Assembly (NCBI GenBank): GCA_030824515.1 | Contig: JAVBXN010000027.1 | Span: 1-64,000, forward strand | DNA: 64,000 nt | Source: Pelobacter sp. | GTDB lineage: Bacteria; Desulfobacterota; Desulfuromonadia; Geobacterales; Pseudopelobacteraceae | Reading direction: 5' to 3' | Shown: positions 25,445 through 34,340 of the stretch, piece after piece | How the letters are laid out: every line of letters starts with the position of its first letter | Position numbering within the stretch: the stretch's first letter is position 1 | Position numbers and translations under genes: made by a program | Notes under the pieces: generated by a model | The model's input: only the letters and a program-made list of their open reading frames with translations | Told to the model about the DNA's origin: nothing | The model's database searches: none

Positions 25445-25662
25445 TCTCCTTTTGTTTCCAGATGATTGTTGATCTCCAGTTCGATATTGCTTTCATCTTC
25501 TTTGGACAGTCCGTGGATCGCGACCACGTCCTTCAGCAGGCAGATGCCCACCTTGCAGGTAACGCATCCGATCTCGTAGCGATTCAGTATTTCGCCGATT
25601 TCCGGGTAACTGACCATCACGTCCTGTATTGCTTTTTCACCGAGCCCGTTATTAAATTTCAT
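25441..25662 (-). CDS. DUF1858-like small protein (73 aa)
   Basis: The sequence reads GEKAIQDVMVSYPEIGEILNRYEIGCVTCKVGICLLKDVV, the layout of DUF1858/ScdA_N proteins, where a conserved Cys sits after the Ile-Gly. Proteins with this domain are linked to hybrid-cluster proteins and iron-centre repair. It is the first gene of a coupled four-gene operon (stops overlap starts by four bases here and one base at 24986). A role in nitrosative or oxidative stress is inference. Confidence 0.78.
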   Translation of the reverse strand: MKFNNGLGEKAIQDVMVSYPEIGEILNRYEIGCVTCKVGICLLKDVVAIHGLSKEDESNIELEINNHLETKGE

Positions 25663-25845
25663 CTTTGCCTCCCCGCATCGTTTATGATTGAAGCATAGCG
25701 CAGGCGATAAAAAATAATTATGACCCCAGTCAAACTTTTAATGATTTGCTGAAGAGTCTCAGCCAGCGGTATACAGTAAAATATCACCTTAACTTTTTAC
25801 TGATGCCGTGGTATAGACGAAGAGAGTATTTTTGCGGGAGACCAC

Positions 25846-26124
25846 ATGGAGATTTTTGGCGGATTCATGGTTATGATGAGCATCATCGGCCTGTTCCTGG
25901 CGGTGATATGGCTGATCATGCCGTTTGTAGTATTTGCAATCAAGGGCAAGCAGGACAGAACGCTGGAAGTGCTGGAAGGAATCGAAAAACGTCTGGCTGT
26001 ACTTGAAGCAGGCCTGCAACGCAACACCCCGGATGGCGCCGGTCGGGAAACTCCCGCACCCGTCTCGCCGGTATCCGCTCCGGAGAGTGAATCTCACGCT
26101 GATGATGTTATCGCTTCCCGGTAA
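25846..26124 (+). CDS. Small membrane protein with C-terminal charged tail
   Basis: The 92-residue protein has one long hydrophobic segment (FMVMMSIIGLFLAVIWLIMP) followed by a short coiled helix (RTLEVLEGIEKRLAVLEAGL) and a Pro/Ser/Glu-rich tail. It probably sits in the inner membrane with the tail in the cytoplasm. No family was recognised. It lies 77 bases before fabI on the same strand. Confidence 0.6.
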   Translation: MEIFGGFMVMMSIIGLFLAVIWLIMPFVVFAIKGKQDRTLEVLEGIEKRLAVLEAGLQRNTPDGAGRETPAPVSPVSAPESESHADDVIASR

Positions 26125-26201
26125 CCGACCGCCTGATAATCACTTGACAGCACCGGCACTGTTCACTGGAAAATCACAAATTTACATGGAGATGTTTATA
26201 G

Positions 26202-26969
26202 ATGTTACTTCAAGGCAAAAAGGCGCTGATCTTTGGCGTTGCAAACGATAAGAGCATAGCTTGGGCGATAGCCAGGCTGTTTCACGAGCAGGGAGCCGAA
26301 GTGGCCGTAACCTATGCCGGAGAGGCCTTGGAGAAACGGGTGCGGCCGTTGGCGGAATCGATCAATGCCGTCGCGGTCCTGCCCTGCAATGTAACCAACG
26401 ATGATGAGATCAGGAATGTATTTTCCGAGCTTGGCAAAATCTGGGACGGTGTGGACATCATCATCCATGCGATCGCCTTCGCAAACAAGGAAGAGTTGAA
26501 GGGAACTATCGTCAATACCACCCGCGAGGGGTTTGCCACCGCGATGGATATCAGTGTCTATTCGTTCATGGCGCTGCTGAAAGAGGGCCAGGCGATGATG
26601 CAGGGTCGCAATGCCGCCGCGCTGACGCTCAGCTATTACGGAGCGGTCAAGGTGTTCCCCAGCTACAATGTGATGGGGGTCGCCAAAGCCGCGCTGGAAG
26701 CTTCGGTGCGCTATCTGGCTGAAGCCCTGGGCTCGGAAGGTATTCGGGTAAACGGCATTTCGGCCGGTCCGATCCGCACCCTGGCCGCCGCCGGAGTGAA
26801 CGGTTTCATCCAGATTTTGAATCATGTCGAAGAAAAGGCGCCGCTGCGCCGTAACGTCACCCAGGAGGATGTGGCCCGTTCGGCGCTTTACCTCTGCAGC
26901 GAGCTGTCCAGCGGTGTCACCGGCGAGATCCATTACGTGGATGGCGGCTACAATGTGATCGGAATCTAG
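26202..26969 (+). CDS. fabI: Enoyl-[acyl-carrier-protein] reductase (NADH)
   Basis: This 255-residue short-chain dehydrogenase carries out the last reduction of fatty-acid elongation. It has the NAD loop FGVANDKSIAWAIA, the catalytic tyrosine-lysine pair of FabI in SYYGAVKVFPSYNVMGVAKAALE (Y-X6-K), and GIRVNGISAGPIRTLAAAG. Length and motifs are standard, so the product would be the usual target of triclosan. The ATG at 26202 has a GGAGA-type site. No other fab gene is in the window, so it is a detached fab gene. Confidence 0.95.
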   Translation: MLLQGKKALIFGVANDKSIAWAIARLFHEQGAEVAVTYAGEALEKRVRPLAESINAVAVLPCNVTNDDEIRNVFSELGKIWDGVDIIIHAIAFANKEELKGTIVNTTREGFATAMDISVYSFMALLKEGQAMMQGRNAAALTLSYYGAVKVFPSYNVMGVAKAALEASVRYLAEALGSEGIRVNGISAGPIRTLAAAGVNGFIQILNHVEEKAPLRRNVTQEDVARSALYLCSELSSGVTGEIHYVDGGYNVIGI

Positions 26970-27076
26970 GCCGTCCGAGGTTCGGATCACCCGCTGAACG
27001 AATCTTTCAGGATCGACCATAACTTGAATTTCTTCGGAGCCTCGCCATAAAAGAACCATTCGGTAATCTAGCAGGT

Positions 27077-28723
27077 TTGAAGTCCAGTCAGATACAGGCA
27101 CTGGAACGTCTGTACCGCAGACGCGTGCTTCCCGCTGAAATATGTTCTCACGAACTTGCCACCCGTCTTGTCGAACTCTCCAATGATCTGCGCCGCCAGA
27201 TCGCCATTCTTGTCAATCGTTCCGGAATCGTGGAATACGTGATCGTCGGGGATGAAAAAGGACTGGTGATCCCCGAGCTGCTTGACTATCCACTTGGCCG
27301 GCGTGTCATGCGCGGTCTGCGCCTGATCCATACCCATCTCAAAAACGAGCCGGTTAGCGAAGATGACCTGACCGACCTTTCACTGCTACGGCTGGATCTG
27401 CTGGCAACACTGATGTTTACGCCCGGCCGGTCGCAGATATCGGCCCAGTTGGCCTGGCTATCTCCCGACCAGCGTGGCGCAAGCACGATCGTTGAGCCGG
27501 TCAAGTTGTTTGACCGCATCGATCTGGACTGCGTGTATTTTATCGACGAGCTGGAAGCCGATCTGGAGAAAGCGGCCCGCACGACAACAAAGGCCGCTAA
27601 TGCCCTGGAGAGGGCCATCCTGATTTCGGTCACTACCAGTGGTACCCGCCAGGAAGCGGAGGACTCGATGGCCGAATTGCGGGAGTTGGCCCGCACCGCC
27701 CAGGTTGAAGCGCTGGACGAATTCATCCAGCGTCCACGCAGCCTCAACCCGCGTTTCCTGATGGGGGAGGGGAAGATGCGCGATGTGGTCATCCGGGCCC
27801 TGCAGCATGGCGCCAGTATGCTGATCTTTGATCAGGAGCTTACCCCGGCCCAGATTCGCAGCATTTCGGCCATGACCGAGCTGAAGGTCATCGACCGCAG
27901 CCAGCTGATCCTGGACATCTTTGCCCGTCGGGCGAAGACGCTGGACGGCAAGGTGCAGGTGGAATTGGCCCAGCTGAAATACCTGTTGCCGCGCCTGACC
28001 GGACGTGGGGTTCAGATGTCGCGCCTGATGGGGGGCATCGGCGGGCGCGGACCGGGCGAGACCAAGCTGGAAACCGACCGCCGTCGCATCCGGGACCGGA
28101 TCGCCAGCCTGGAGCGGGAACTGAAGGAGCTTTCCCGTGGGCGCGACCAGCGCCGCCAGCAGCGGATCAAGGCCGGTGTGCCGATCATCTCGATCGTCGG
28201 CTATACCAATGCCGGTAAATCGACCCTGCTGAATGCGCTGACCAAGAGCGATGTCTTTACCGAGGACCTGCTCTTTGCCACGCTGGATACCTCCACCCGT
28301 CGTCTGCGTTTTCCACGGGAACGGGAGGTGATCATCACCGACACGGTCGGTTTTATCCGTTCTCTGCCTAAGTCGTTGATGGGCGCTTTCAAGGCGACAC
28401 TGGAGGAGCTGCGCGATGCCGACCTGCTGCTGCATGTGGTCGATTCATCGCATCCCCGTTTCGAGGACCAGATCGCCCAGGTGCGGACAATCCTGCAGGA
28501 GCTGGAGTTGGGGGACAAACAGGAACTGATGGTTTACAACAAGTCCGATCTCCTGAACGAGATGCGCAAGAAGGATATGGTAGGTTTTTTGAGGGTGCGG
28601 CAGTCAGCCAGGACCCGGAACAGCGTGACTGTTTCGGCCCGCGACCGCAAGAGCCTGGCGCCGCTGATGGAAGAGTTGCAGCGCAGGTTCTGGCCCGAGG
28701 AAGCGGAAGAGATTACCTCGTAA
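27077..28723 (+). CDS. hflX: GTPase HflX
   Basis: HflX is a ribosome-associated GTPase that splits stalled or hibernating 70S ribosomes. The 548 residues from the TTG at 27077 hold the nucleotide-binding core HflX domain (RFLMGEGKMRDVV, GIGGRGPGETKLETDRR) and the G domain with GYTNAGKST, DTVGFI and NKSD. The long N-terminal extension (about 200 residues) is usual for deltaproteobacterial members. The start is uncertain: the frame is open up to 27023, and the conserved-looking leader KEPFGNLAGLKSSQIQALE begins before the TTG, at an ATA codon (27047) preceded by CGGAG. See the finding. Confidence 0.93.
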   Translation: MKSSQIQALERLYRRRVLPAEICSHELATRLVELSNDLRRQIAILVNRSGIVEYVIVGDEKGLVIPELLDYPLGRRVMRGLRLIHTHLKNEPVSEDDLTDLSLLRLDLLATLMFTPGRSQISAQLAWLSPDQRGASTIVEPVKLFDRIDLDCVYFIDELEADLEKAARTTTKAANALERAILISVTTSGTRQEAEDSMAELRELARTAQVEALDEFIQRPRSLNPRFLMGEGKMRDVVIRALQHGASMLIFDQELTPAQIRSISAMTELKVIDRSQLILDIFARRAKTLDGKVQVELAQLKYLLPRLTGRGVQMSRLMGGIGGRGPGETKLETDRRRIRDRIASLERELKELSRGRDQRRQQRIKAGVPIISIVGYTNAGKSTLLNALTKSDVFTEDLLFATLDTSTRRLRFPREREVIITDTVGFIRSLPKSLMGAFKATLEELRDADLLLHVVDSSHPRFEDQIAQVRTILQELELGDKQELMVYNKSDLLNEMRKKDMVGFLRVRQSARTRNSVTVSARDRKSLAPLMEELQRRFWPEEAEEITS

Positions 28724-29402
28724 AAAACCGGATTGCGCTGTAGATGATGTCGAACAGGTCCGGATCGGATCGCAAAAGCGGATCCCCGAAACTGCTGAAC
28801 GTAGATGGTTCTGTTCGATACCCCGCCAGACTCTCGCGTTTTTCCTTTTCCAGCTTCAGTTCATCCTTCCTGGCCTGTTCCTGACGCTCCTGGTCGAGGA
28901 GCTTGCCCCCCAGTTTCATCCATTCCATCAGGTGCCGAAGTTCCCCGCCATCCAGCCAGACACCATGATCCTTGCAGCGATCGACAATTACGCCGCTCTT
29001 GGCGCCGAAGTTGACCCTGTTCATCAACTGTGAACAGACCGGGCATTTGATGTAGGCAATCGGATACTGGTCGGCTGGTCGCTTCAGGTTGATGCCGTCC
29101 AGTCCGGACCTGTCTATCAGGAACACATTCGAGACGGCGGCATCCAGCAGCGCTTCCAGTTCGGCCGGGTCGAAGAACAGCCCCAGACACTGGTCGCACC
29201 TTTCAATCAGAAAAGTGCCGTTCAGGTTCAGGTTGATGGTTTTCAGGTTGACGGAGCAACGGGGGCAGGTCCGGGGCAGGTCCGGTTCATGGGTGGTGTG
29301 GTAGTGTATCCCCCTCAGGTCCACGTCATTGCGGTCGCCGCAATAGGCGCACATCAGGGAACCGTCCGGCAGGGGGGCTTTGCAGTTGGTGCATCTGGCC
29401 AT
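28713..29402 (-). CDS. Zinc-ribbon (TFIIB-type zf) protein
   Basis: The 229-residue protein has three zinc ribbons: CTNCKAPLPDGSLMCAYCG (4-22), CPRCSVNLKTIN...CDQCLGLFFD (about 46-77) and CPVCSQLMNRVN...RCKDHGVWLDGGEL (about 119-150). The second and third match the zf-TFIIB family, whose members occur widely with unknown function. A charged helical linker (QERQEQARKDELKLEKEKRE) follows, then a hydrophilic tail. No signal peptide. It converges on hflX and overlaps its end by 11 bases. The ATG at 29402 starts MARCTNCKAP. Confidence 0.85.
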   Translation of the reverse strand: MARCTNCKAPLPDGSLMCAYCGDRNDVDLRGIHYHTTHEPDLPRTCPRCSVNLKTINLNLNGTFLIERCDQCLGLFFDPAELEALLDAAVSNVFLIDRSGLDGINLKRPADQYPIAYIKCPVCSQLMNRVNFGAKSGVIVDRCKDHGVWLDGGELRHLMEWMKLGGKLLDQERQEQARKDELKLEKEKRESLAGYRTEPSTFSSFGDPLLRSDPDLFDIIYSAIRFFTR

Positions 29403-29435
29403 TAACTATTACTCCAACATCTCAGGATATATGGG

Positions 29436-29909
29436 TCAGGCGCCAAGCGCTTCGCCGGCCGTGATCTCTTCCGGTGTCGCCGGCCGTATCGCGGAGATGG
29501 AAGCGATGAAAACCAGAGCCATGCCCGACAGTGGGTGATTGCCGTCCAGAACCGCCTTGCCGTCGGCAATTTCAGTTACGGTGTAGAACACCGCACTCTC
29601 TTCCATTCCTTCTTCTGTTTCACCTTCGATCATCATTCCGACTTTGAGCGGTTGAGGCAGGTTCTCGACCGGCTCGATCTGCAGCAAGTCGAAATCATAT
29701 TCACCAAACGCATCGGCGGGCTGTAGTTTTACGGTGACATCGTCTCCGACCGATTTCCCTTCCAAGGCATTTTCTATCGGCAGGAATACGCCACCATAGC
29801 CGCCATGGAGATAAACTATCGGCTGATTGCCCTCGTCAAGCATGTTCCCGTCAGGGTCCGTGAGATTGTAACTGAGTGTTACTACAGTGTTCTTTGTTAC
29901 TGGTGTCAT
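29436..29909 (-). CDS. FKBP-type peptidyl-prolyl isomerase (SlyD-like)
   Basis: The 157-residue protein has the SlyD fold: VTLSYNLTDPDGNMLDE, then the insert-in-flap region (PADAFGEYDFDLLQIEPVENLP) and VLDGNHPLSGMALVF. The LDGNHPLAG-type motif is diagnostic for SlyD. The His-rich C-terminal metal tail is absent, as in many relatives. It acts in the cytoplasm as a foldase and chaperone. The start at 29909 (AAAGGGA site) was chosen over the longer frame from 30005. Confidence 0.9.
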   Translation of the reverse strand: MTPVTKNTVVTLSYNLTDPDGNMLDEGNQPIVYLHGGYGGVFLPIENALEGKSVGDDVTVKLQPADAFGEYDFDLLQIEPVENLPQPLKVGMMIEGETEEGMEESAVFYTVTEIADGKAVLDGNHPLSGMALVFIASISAIRPATPEEITAGEALGA

Positions 29910-30052
29910 TTGTGTCCCTTTGTACAAGGCGGTATTGCCGCTTGTGTTGCTATGAAAATACAATAGTGTGGTATCAAAAACGTGTCCGCCAGTCAACAAC
30001 TCCAATCCTTTTTTCAGGATTTCAGACCTGTTACCATTTTGTGGCGTGTCGT

Positions 30053-30086
30053 AAAAAACAGGGGAACTCGCTGGAGTTCCCCTGTT
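30053..30086 (-). terminator. Terminator of the respiratory cluster
   Basis: A 12-base-pair stem ACAGGGGAACTC / GAGTTCCCCTGT with a GCTG loop lies after the 4Fe-4S gene and, on the minus strand, is followed by six T residues. It is the end point of the cluster transcript and separates it from the SlyD-like gene. Confidence 0.85.
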
Positions 30087-30124
30087 GTATAACTGAAGCT
30101 GCTATCCGGAAAACCCGGTATCTG

Positions 30125-30841
30125 TCAGGTGATATAGTACACCATCGGTTTTGTGCCCAACTCTTCCTTGTACTTGAACACGTTCGGCTTGGAGATCAAT
30201 TTGGTGATCAGAGCCTTGGGGTCGTTGATATCGCCGAAGAAGGTTGCGTTGCCGAGGCAGGTTGTCGTGCAACGGGTCAGTTCACCTTTTTCGACCCGGT
30301 GTATGCAGAAGTGGCACTTGCGGGCGTTGCCGATTGGTGAATGCCAGTGGCTCTTACGTTTGAAATTCCCGCCGTATTCGCCGGAATTCTCCACTTCATA
30401 GGTCTTATCGTGGAAGTCACCTGTAAAGTAGTGGCCGGAATCGGCCGAACGGGCGCCGTATGGACAGGCCACGATGCAGTAGCGGCAGCCAATGCATTTC
30501 TTGTAATCGATCACGACCAGGCCGTCATCGCGCTTGTAAGTTGCGGTAACCGGACAGACCGGTGTACAGGTTGGGGCATCACAATGAAAACATGGGCGTG
30601 GCAGAAAACGCATGCCGGTATTGGGATACTCGCCGATCTCCTCTTCCTTGACCGGGCGATAATGAATTTCTGGTGGTGTCAGGTTTTCGGACATGCAGCC
30701 GGTGGTGCAGGCGTGGCAACCAATGCATTTCTTCAGGTCGATGGCCATTGCCCAGCGCCGTTCTTTGCGCGGTTTTTTCAGGGCGCGCTGCAGATCTTCC
30801 TGCATTATTTCCATGATATCCTTGCCGTCAAACTGGTCCAT
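30125..30841 (-). CDS. 4Fe-4S ferredoxin subunit, PsrB/NrfC/DmsB type
   Basis: The 238-residue protein has four cysteine clusters: KKCIGCHACTTGC (about 38-50), HCDAPTCTPVCPVTATY, CIGCRYCIVACPYGA and CHFCIHRVEKGELTRC. These hold four 4Fe-4S clusters in the electron-transfer subunit of PsrB, NrfC and DmsB. It lacks a Tat signal and probably rides with the catalytic subunit. It is the last gene of the cluster, three bases behind the NrfD-like gene, with a GGAGG site before ATG 30841. It would pass electrons between the membrane subunit and the molybdopterin protein. Confidence 0.92.
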   Translation of the reverse strand: MDQFDGKDIMEIMQEDLQRALKKPRKERRWAMAIDLKKCIGCHACTTGCMSENLTPPEIHYRPVKEEEIGEYPNTGMRFLPRPCFHCDAPTCTPVCPVTATYKRDDGLVVIDYKKCIGCRYCIVACPYGARSADSGHYFTGDFHDKTYEVENSGEYGGNFKRKSHWHSPIGNARKCHFCIHRVEKGELTRCTTTCLGNATFFGDINDPKALITKLISKPNVFKYKEELGTKPMVYYIT

Positions 30842-30843
30842 GA

Positions 30844-32001
30844 TCAGTGTTCCTCCTTGATGTTTCTGGCTTCAAAAACACCCGAACGTTCGAAAACGAT
30901 ATAGAGCATGGCCACCAGCGAAGCGGATGCCACAACCACAAGGTTTTCATAGATTGACGGAGTGTAGTGTACTATTTCGGGCATGTCGTAGACCCTGAAA
31001 ACCGGAATCTTGAATGCGCCTACCACTAGGTCGTTACGGGCTTTGAGCTGGGTGCCCATGATAAAGAGTCCCACAAAAATCAGCCACTTGGCACTTTGGC
31101 TGATTTTTAGCAGTATGTACGGAATTACAATAACGACCACAATTCCGAACAGCACGCTGTTAATCAGCGTTAGCGAGAATACCTCGGAACCTTCCAGGTG
31201 TGCCGAGAGACCGATCATCATTCGCCAGAAGGTGATCAAAAGTGCCAGCCCCAATCCGACCTTGAGCAATGTTACAAAGGGGTGGAGATGGAAGTTCTCG
31301 TCCAGTTTCTTCTGCTTGACCGTCATCGCGGCAATGATGGTCGTAAGGGAACAGCCTGTCAGAAAAGCGATAAACAGGAAGTAGATCGGCATCAGGGCGC
31401 TGTAATAGTAGACGCGTGAGCTTACCGAGCCTAGCAGGCTTCCCAGGGTACTGTGAGTGAATACCGCTATAAAAAACGCTGCCCACATGACCCGGTTGGA
31501 GTGCCTGTTGGTCTGGATGTTTATGTATTCCCAAATGATGATGATCAGGTAGCAGGTGTACCAGATGGCCATCCAGAACATGGGCGACTTCGGGTTTGGC
31601 GACAGCAGAAAATAGTACATCCGCTCAAGGTGTCCCATCTCGGTCGTCAGCGAGAAGAAGGCGGCCACGGCTGTGATTATCCCGACAAAAACAATTCTTG
31701 ACGCAAACGGTTTGTACTGCTTCTCAAAAAAAACGTGGCCGAAAAAATTGACGAATGTGCAGCCGGTGCTGAGCAGAGCAAAATAGACATAGGTGGATAT
31801 CTGCAATCCCCAGGGAACGAGGCTGGAGGTGTTGATCGTGTGGGCATGCCCTCTGATGAAGATGGAGCCGATGGCGTATAGCCCGATCACCAGACCGAAT
31901 ATTGACGCATACAGCGACAAACCGGCCTTTCCTTTGATTACATCACCCACTGTGCTGATAAGCTGTTCCTTTTCAGGAATAAGTACTCCGAATAGTTTCA
32001 T
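30844..32001 (-). CDS. Membrane subunit, NrfD/PsrC type
   Basis: The 385-residue protein is a chain of about ten hydrophobic segments, the NrfD/PsrC fold, which anchors the complex and handles menaquinone. Motifs include LVPWGLQISTYVYFALLSTGCTFVNFFGHVFF and WMAIWYTCYLIIII. No haem motif. The start at 32001 lies one base after the stop of the molybdopterin gene and follows MAPPCAG-like frame extension, which was not used. The combination of genes at 30125-34201 is the PsrABC arrangement, with catalytic, Fe-S and membrane subunits in the order A-C-B. Confidence 0.9.
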   Translation of the reverse strand: MKLFGVLIPEKEQLISTVGDVIKGKAGLSLYASIFGLVIGLYAIGSIFIRGHAHTINTSSLVPWGLQISTYVYFALLSTGCTFVNFFGHVFFEKQYKPFASRIVFVGIITAVAAFFSLTTEMGHLERMYYFLLSPNPKSPMFWMAIWYTCYLIIIIWEYINIQTNRHSNRVMWAAFFIAVFTHSTLGSLLGSVSSRVYYYSALMPIYFLFIAFLTGCSLTTIIAAMTVKQKKLDENFHLHPFVTLLKVGLGLALLITFWRMMIGLSAHLEGSEVFSLTLINSVLFGIVVVIVIPYILLKISQSAKWLIFVGLFIMGTQLKARNDLVVGAFKIPVFRVYDMPEIVHYTPSIYENLVVVASASLVAMLYIVFERSGVFEARNIKEEH

Positions 32002-32002
32002 G

Positions 32003-34201
32003 TCAGGCCCCCTTAACGATCTTGACAAAATTCCCGCGCATGGCGGTGCCACCCATTATCGGATCAATCGCTGGTTTTCCGATCAGGTCGTCATCGGCAA
32101 TACCTTGGCCATTGGCACGAGACATCCCTTTGGCGTGAACGCCAAAGCCGTGGTTCATGTAAACAGCATCATCACGGAGCCGTTGGGTCAACTTCACCTT
32201 GATCCGGCCGTTTGCAATCACACCGTTCTGGTTGACGAGAGATACATAGTCCCCATTTTTTAATCCCAATTCCTTACCTTTTTTTGCGTTGATCCAGAGA
32301 GAATTATCCTTCTGCAGATCGGTCAGCATGAAGTTATTGGTGGTGCGGGAAAAGGTGTGCAGTGGTGCCCGACCGAACAGCAGCCGGAAATGACCTGCAG
32401 GTGGAACCGGATGTCTGGTGTATTTGGGGACCGGATCAAACCCTTTTTCCGCCAATTGTTGGGAGTACAGCTCGATCTTGCCCGAAGGAGTGCCGAACTC
32501 CGGTTGGCTGTCGGCGGTGATGTAGGGATTTCCTCCCTTTTTGATGATTACGCCGTCCCGTTTCAGTTGGGCAAAATCCAATTCAGCCGCTTCGCAACGC
32601 TTGGCAATGTACTCCTCGCCGTCCTTCCAGGGGAAGAATGCCGCCAGTCCCAGCTTGTTGCCCAGTTCCTTGGTAATCCACCAGGAGGGTTTTGATTCCC
32701 ACATTGGTTCGACGGTCGGTTGCCTCAGAGCAATCTCGGCTTCACCCTTGAATTTGCCCACGTTGATGTTGTCGTAGCGTTCCATGTAGGTGCATTCCGG
32801 CAATACCACATCCGAATAATTGATTATGTCCATCGGCATGGTGTCGATAGTCACCATCAGATCCAGGTTCTGGATCGCCTTGATGGTCTCCTGCTTGTCA
32901 GGCATGGTCTTCATCAGGTTTGAACCGTAAACGAACCAGGCTTTGACCGGTCGCGGCTGTCCGGTAATTGTGGCCTGCTTGATGGAAGTGGTGGTCTGCA
33001 ACAGTGCAAATGGATAGGCCTCATCCAGTTTTGCAGCTTCAACGTGTTCCGGGTAAGCCGGCAATCCGGGGTATTCCGGCACTTTTGCTCCGGTAGGGAA
33101 GAAGTAGCCTCCTTCACGGCCCCATGTGCCGAGAAGTGCGTTTAAAATTGCAATTGCCCTGCTGCGCTGTGTGTCATCGCCGTACCAGGTGGAATAGCGA
33201 CCTGCCCCAACGCAGACATTGGGAGCATGTTCACCCATTTCGCGTGCAACCTTGACGATTACATCGCTGGGTATCGATGTTTCAGCTTCCGCCCATTCAG
33301 GAGTGTATTGCTGGACCGCCGCACGCAGTTCGTCAAAACCGGTGGCGTACTTGGCCACATAATCCTTGTCGTAGAGCCCTTCCTCGATTATCAGCCTGAT
33401 CCAGGCCAGCATCAGCGCGAGATCGGTTGCCGGTTTTATCGGAAGCCAGCGATCGGCCTTTGATGCGATATTGGAGAGTCGCGGATCTACCACGGTCATT
33501 TTAGCCCCGCCGGAATAGCCTTTGACGATGTCCTGGACCTGACTGTTGTGGGCGTTCTCCCCAAGATGGGAGCCGAACAGGACTATGTATTTGCTTTTAC
33601 TGAAGTCGTAGTATTCAGGAGATCCGACATCAGAGCCGAAGGTCAGCACAAAACCGATGTCGCGCGGTCCACGGCATTGGGCAAATGAAGGGGCCGCTGC
33701 CAGTGTGCTGCCGTGGGCGTGCAGCAGGTGTTTCCAGAAGGAGGCGCCGGTGCCGTGATAGATCAGAGCCATGGAATCAGGACCATATTTTTCGCTGACA
33801 GCTTTCATTTTCTGAGCAATAACACCGAGCGCTTCGTCCCAGGTTGCCCGCTTCCAGACCGGTTCACCGCGCTTGCCGGTATTAATCATCGGGTATTTCA
33901 ACCGGTCCGGATCGTAGAGCGCACCCAAGGCGGCATTGCCGCGCCCGCACAACCGCCCCCTGCCTCGGAGGCTCTTGGGGTTGCCGTCAATCTTGACGAC
34001 CTTGTTGTTCTCTACTTTTGCGATCAGTCCACAGTTCCAGAAGCAGAGTTCGCAGAAAGTGGGGATCTGTTTCATCTCTTTCTGTCCTGACTCCTCTGCC
34101 CATGAGAGGAACTTTTCCGGCATCGAAGCGGCAACTGTCACTGCTGCGGTGGCTGCGCCTGAAACCTTTAGAAAAGTTCTGCGAGAGAATTTTGGCGACA
34201 C
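32003..34201 (-). CDS. Tat-exported molybdopterin oxidoreductase (PsrA/PhsA/TtrA-like)
   Basis: The 732-residue protein starts with GTG and carries a twin-arginine signal (SRRTFLKVSGAATAA). The N-terminal 4Fe-4S motif CELCFWNCGLIAKVENNK plus LCGRGNAAL is that of the DMSO-reductase family. AQCRGPRDIGF (about 175) contains a likely molybdenum-binding Cys, as in polysulfide, thiosulfate and arsenate reductases and not the Ser of DMSO reductase. The C-terminal domain (LLFGRAPLHTF, NGDYVSLVN) binds the second pterin. It is exported to the periplasm with its Fe-S subunit. Substrate is unknown: polysulfide, thiosulfate, tetrathionate, selenate or arsenate are all open. Ribosome site AGGAGG. Confidence 0.9.
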   Translation of the reverse strand: MSPKFSRRTFLKVSGAATAAVTVAASMPEKFLSWAEESGQKEMKQIPTFCELCFWNCGLIAKVENNKVVKIDGNPKSLRGRGRLCGRGNAALGALYDPDRLKYPMINTGKRGEPVWKRATWDEALGVIAQKMKAVSEKYGPDSMALIYHGTGASFWKHLLHAHGSTLAAAPSFAQCRGPRDIGFVLTFGSDVGSPEYYDFSKSKYIVLFGSHLGENAHNSQVQDIVKGYSGGAKMTVVDPRLSNIASKADRWLPIKPATDLALMLAWIRLIIEEGLYDKDYVAKYATGFDELRAAVQQYTPEWAEAETSIPSDVIVKVAREMGEHAPNVCVGAGRYSTWYGDDTQRSRAIAILNALLGTWGREGGYFFPTGAKVPEYPGLPAYPEHVEAAKLDEAYPFALLQTTTSIKQATITGQPRPVKAWFVYGSNLMKTMPDKQETIKAIQNLDLMVTIDTMPMDIINYSDVVLPECTYMERYDNINVGKFKGEAEIALRQPTVEPMWESKPSWWITKELGNKLGLAAFFPWKDGEEYIAKRCEAAELDFAQLKRDGVIIKKGGNPYITADSQPEFGTPSGKIELYSQQLAEKGFDPVPKYTRHPVPPAGHFRLLFGRAPLHTFSRTTNNFMLTDLQKDNSLWINAKKGKELGLKNGDYVSLVNQNGVIANGRIKVKLTQRLRDDAVYMNHGFGVHAKGMSRANGQGIADDDLIGKPAIDPIMGGTAMRGNFVKIVKGA

Positions 34202-34278
34202 GATTTACCTCCTGTTTTAAGCTTTGATGGAAGAATGTATTTGGCAGCAAACATCTAGATATCCATATAATGCAATTA

Positions 34279-34309
34279 AAAATGGGGCGTGAAATAATTC
34301 ACACCCCAT
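34279..34309 (-). terminator. Hairpin between octahaem cytochrome and molybdopterin gene
   Basis: A stem of about 12 pairs (ATGGGGTGTGAA with one G-U pair, minus strand) is followed by five T residues. It lies inside the cluster, 31 bases after the octahaem gene stop and before the molybdopterin gene, so transcription may drop here and let the upstream genes be expressed more highly. The molybdopterin genes may also have a promoter of their own in 34202-34278. Confidence 0.65.
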
Positions 34310-34340
34310 AGACTATCTCACTGCTTTGAATTGCAAAGGA

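Noticed and set aside
27458..28435. Minus-strand frame of 325 codons in hflX
   Set aside because: Antisense shadow with Gln/Leu bias, no signal, and hflX motifs fill the other strand.
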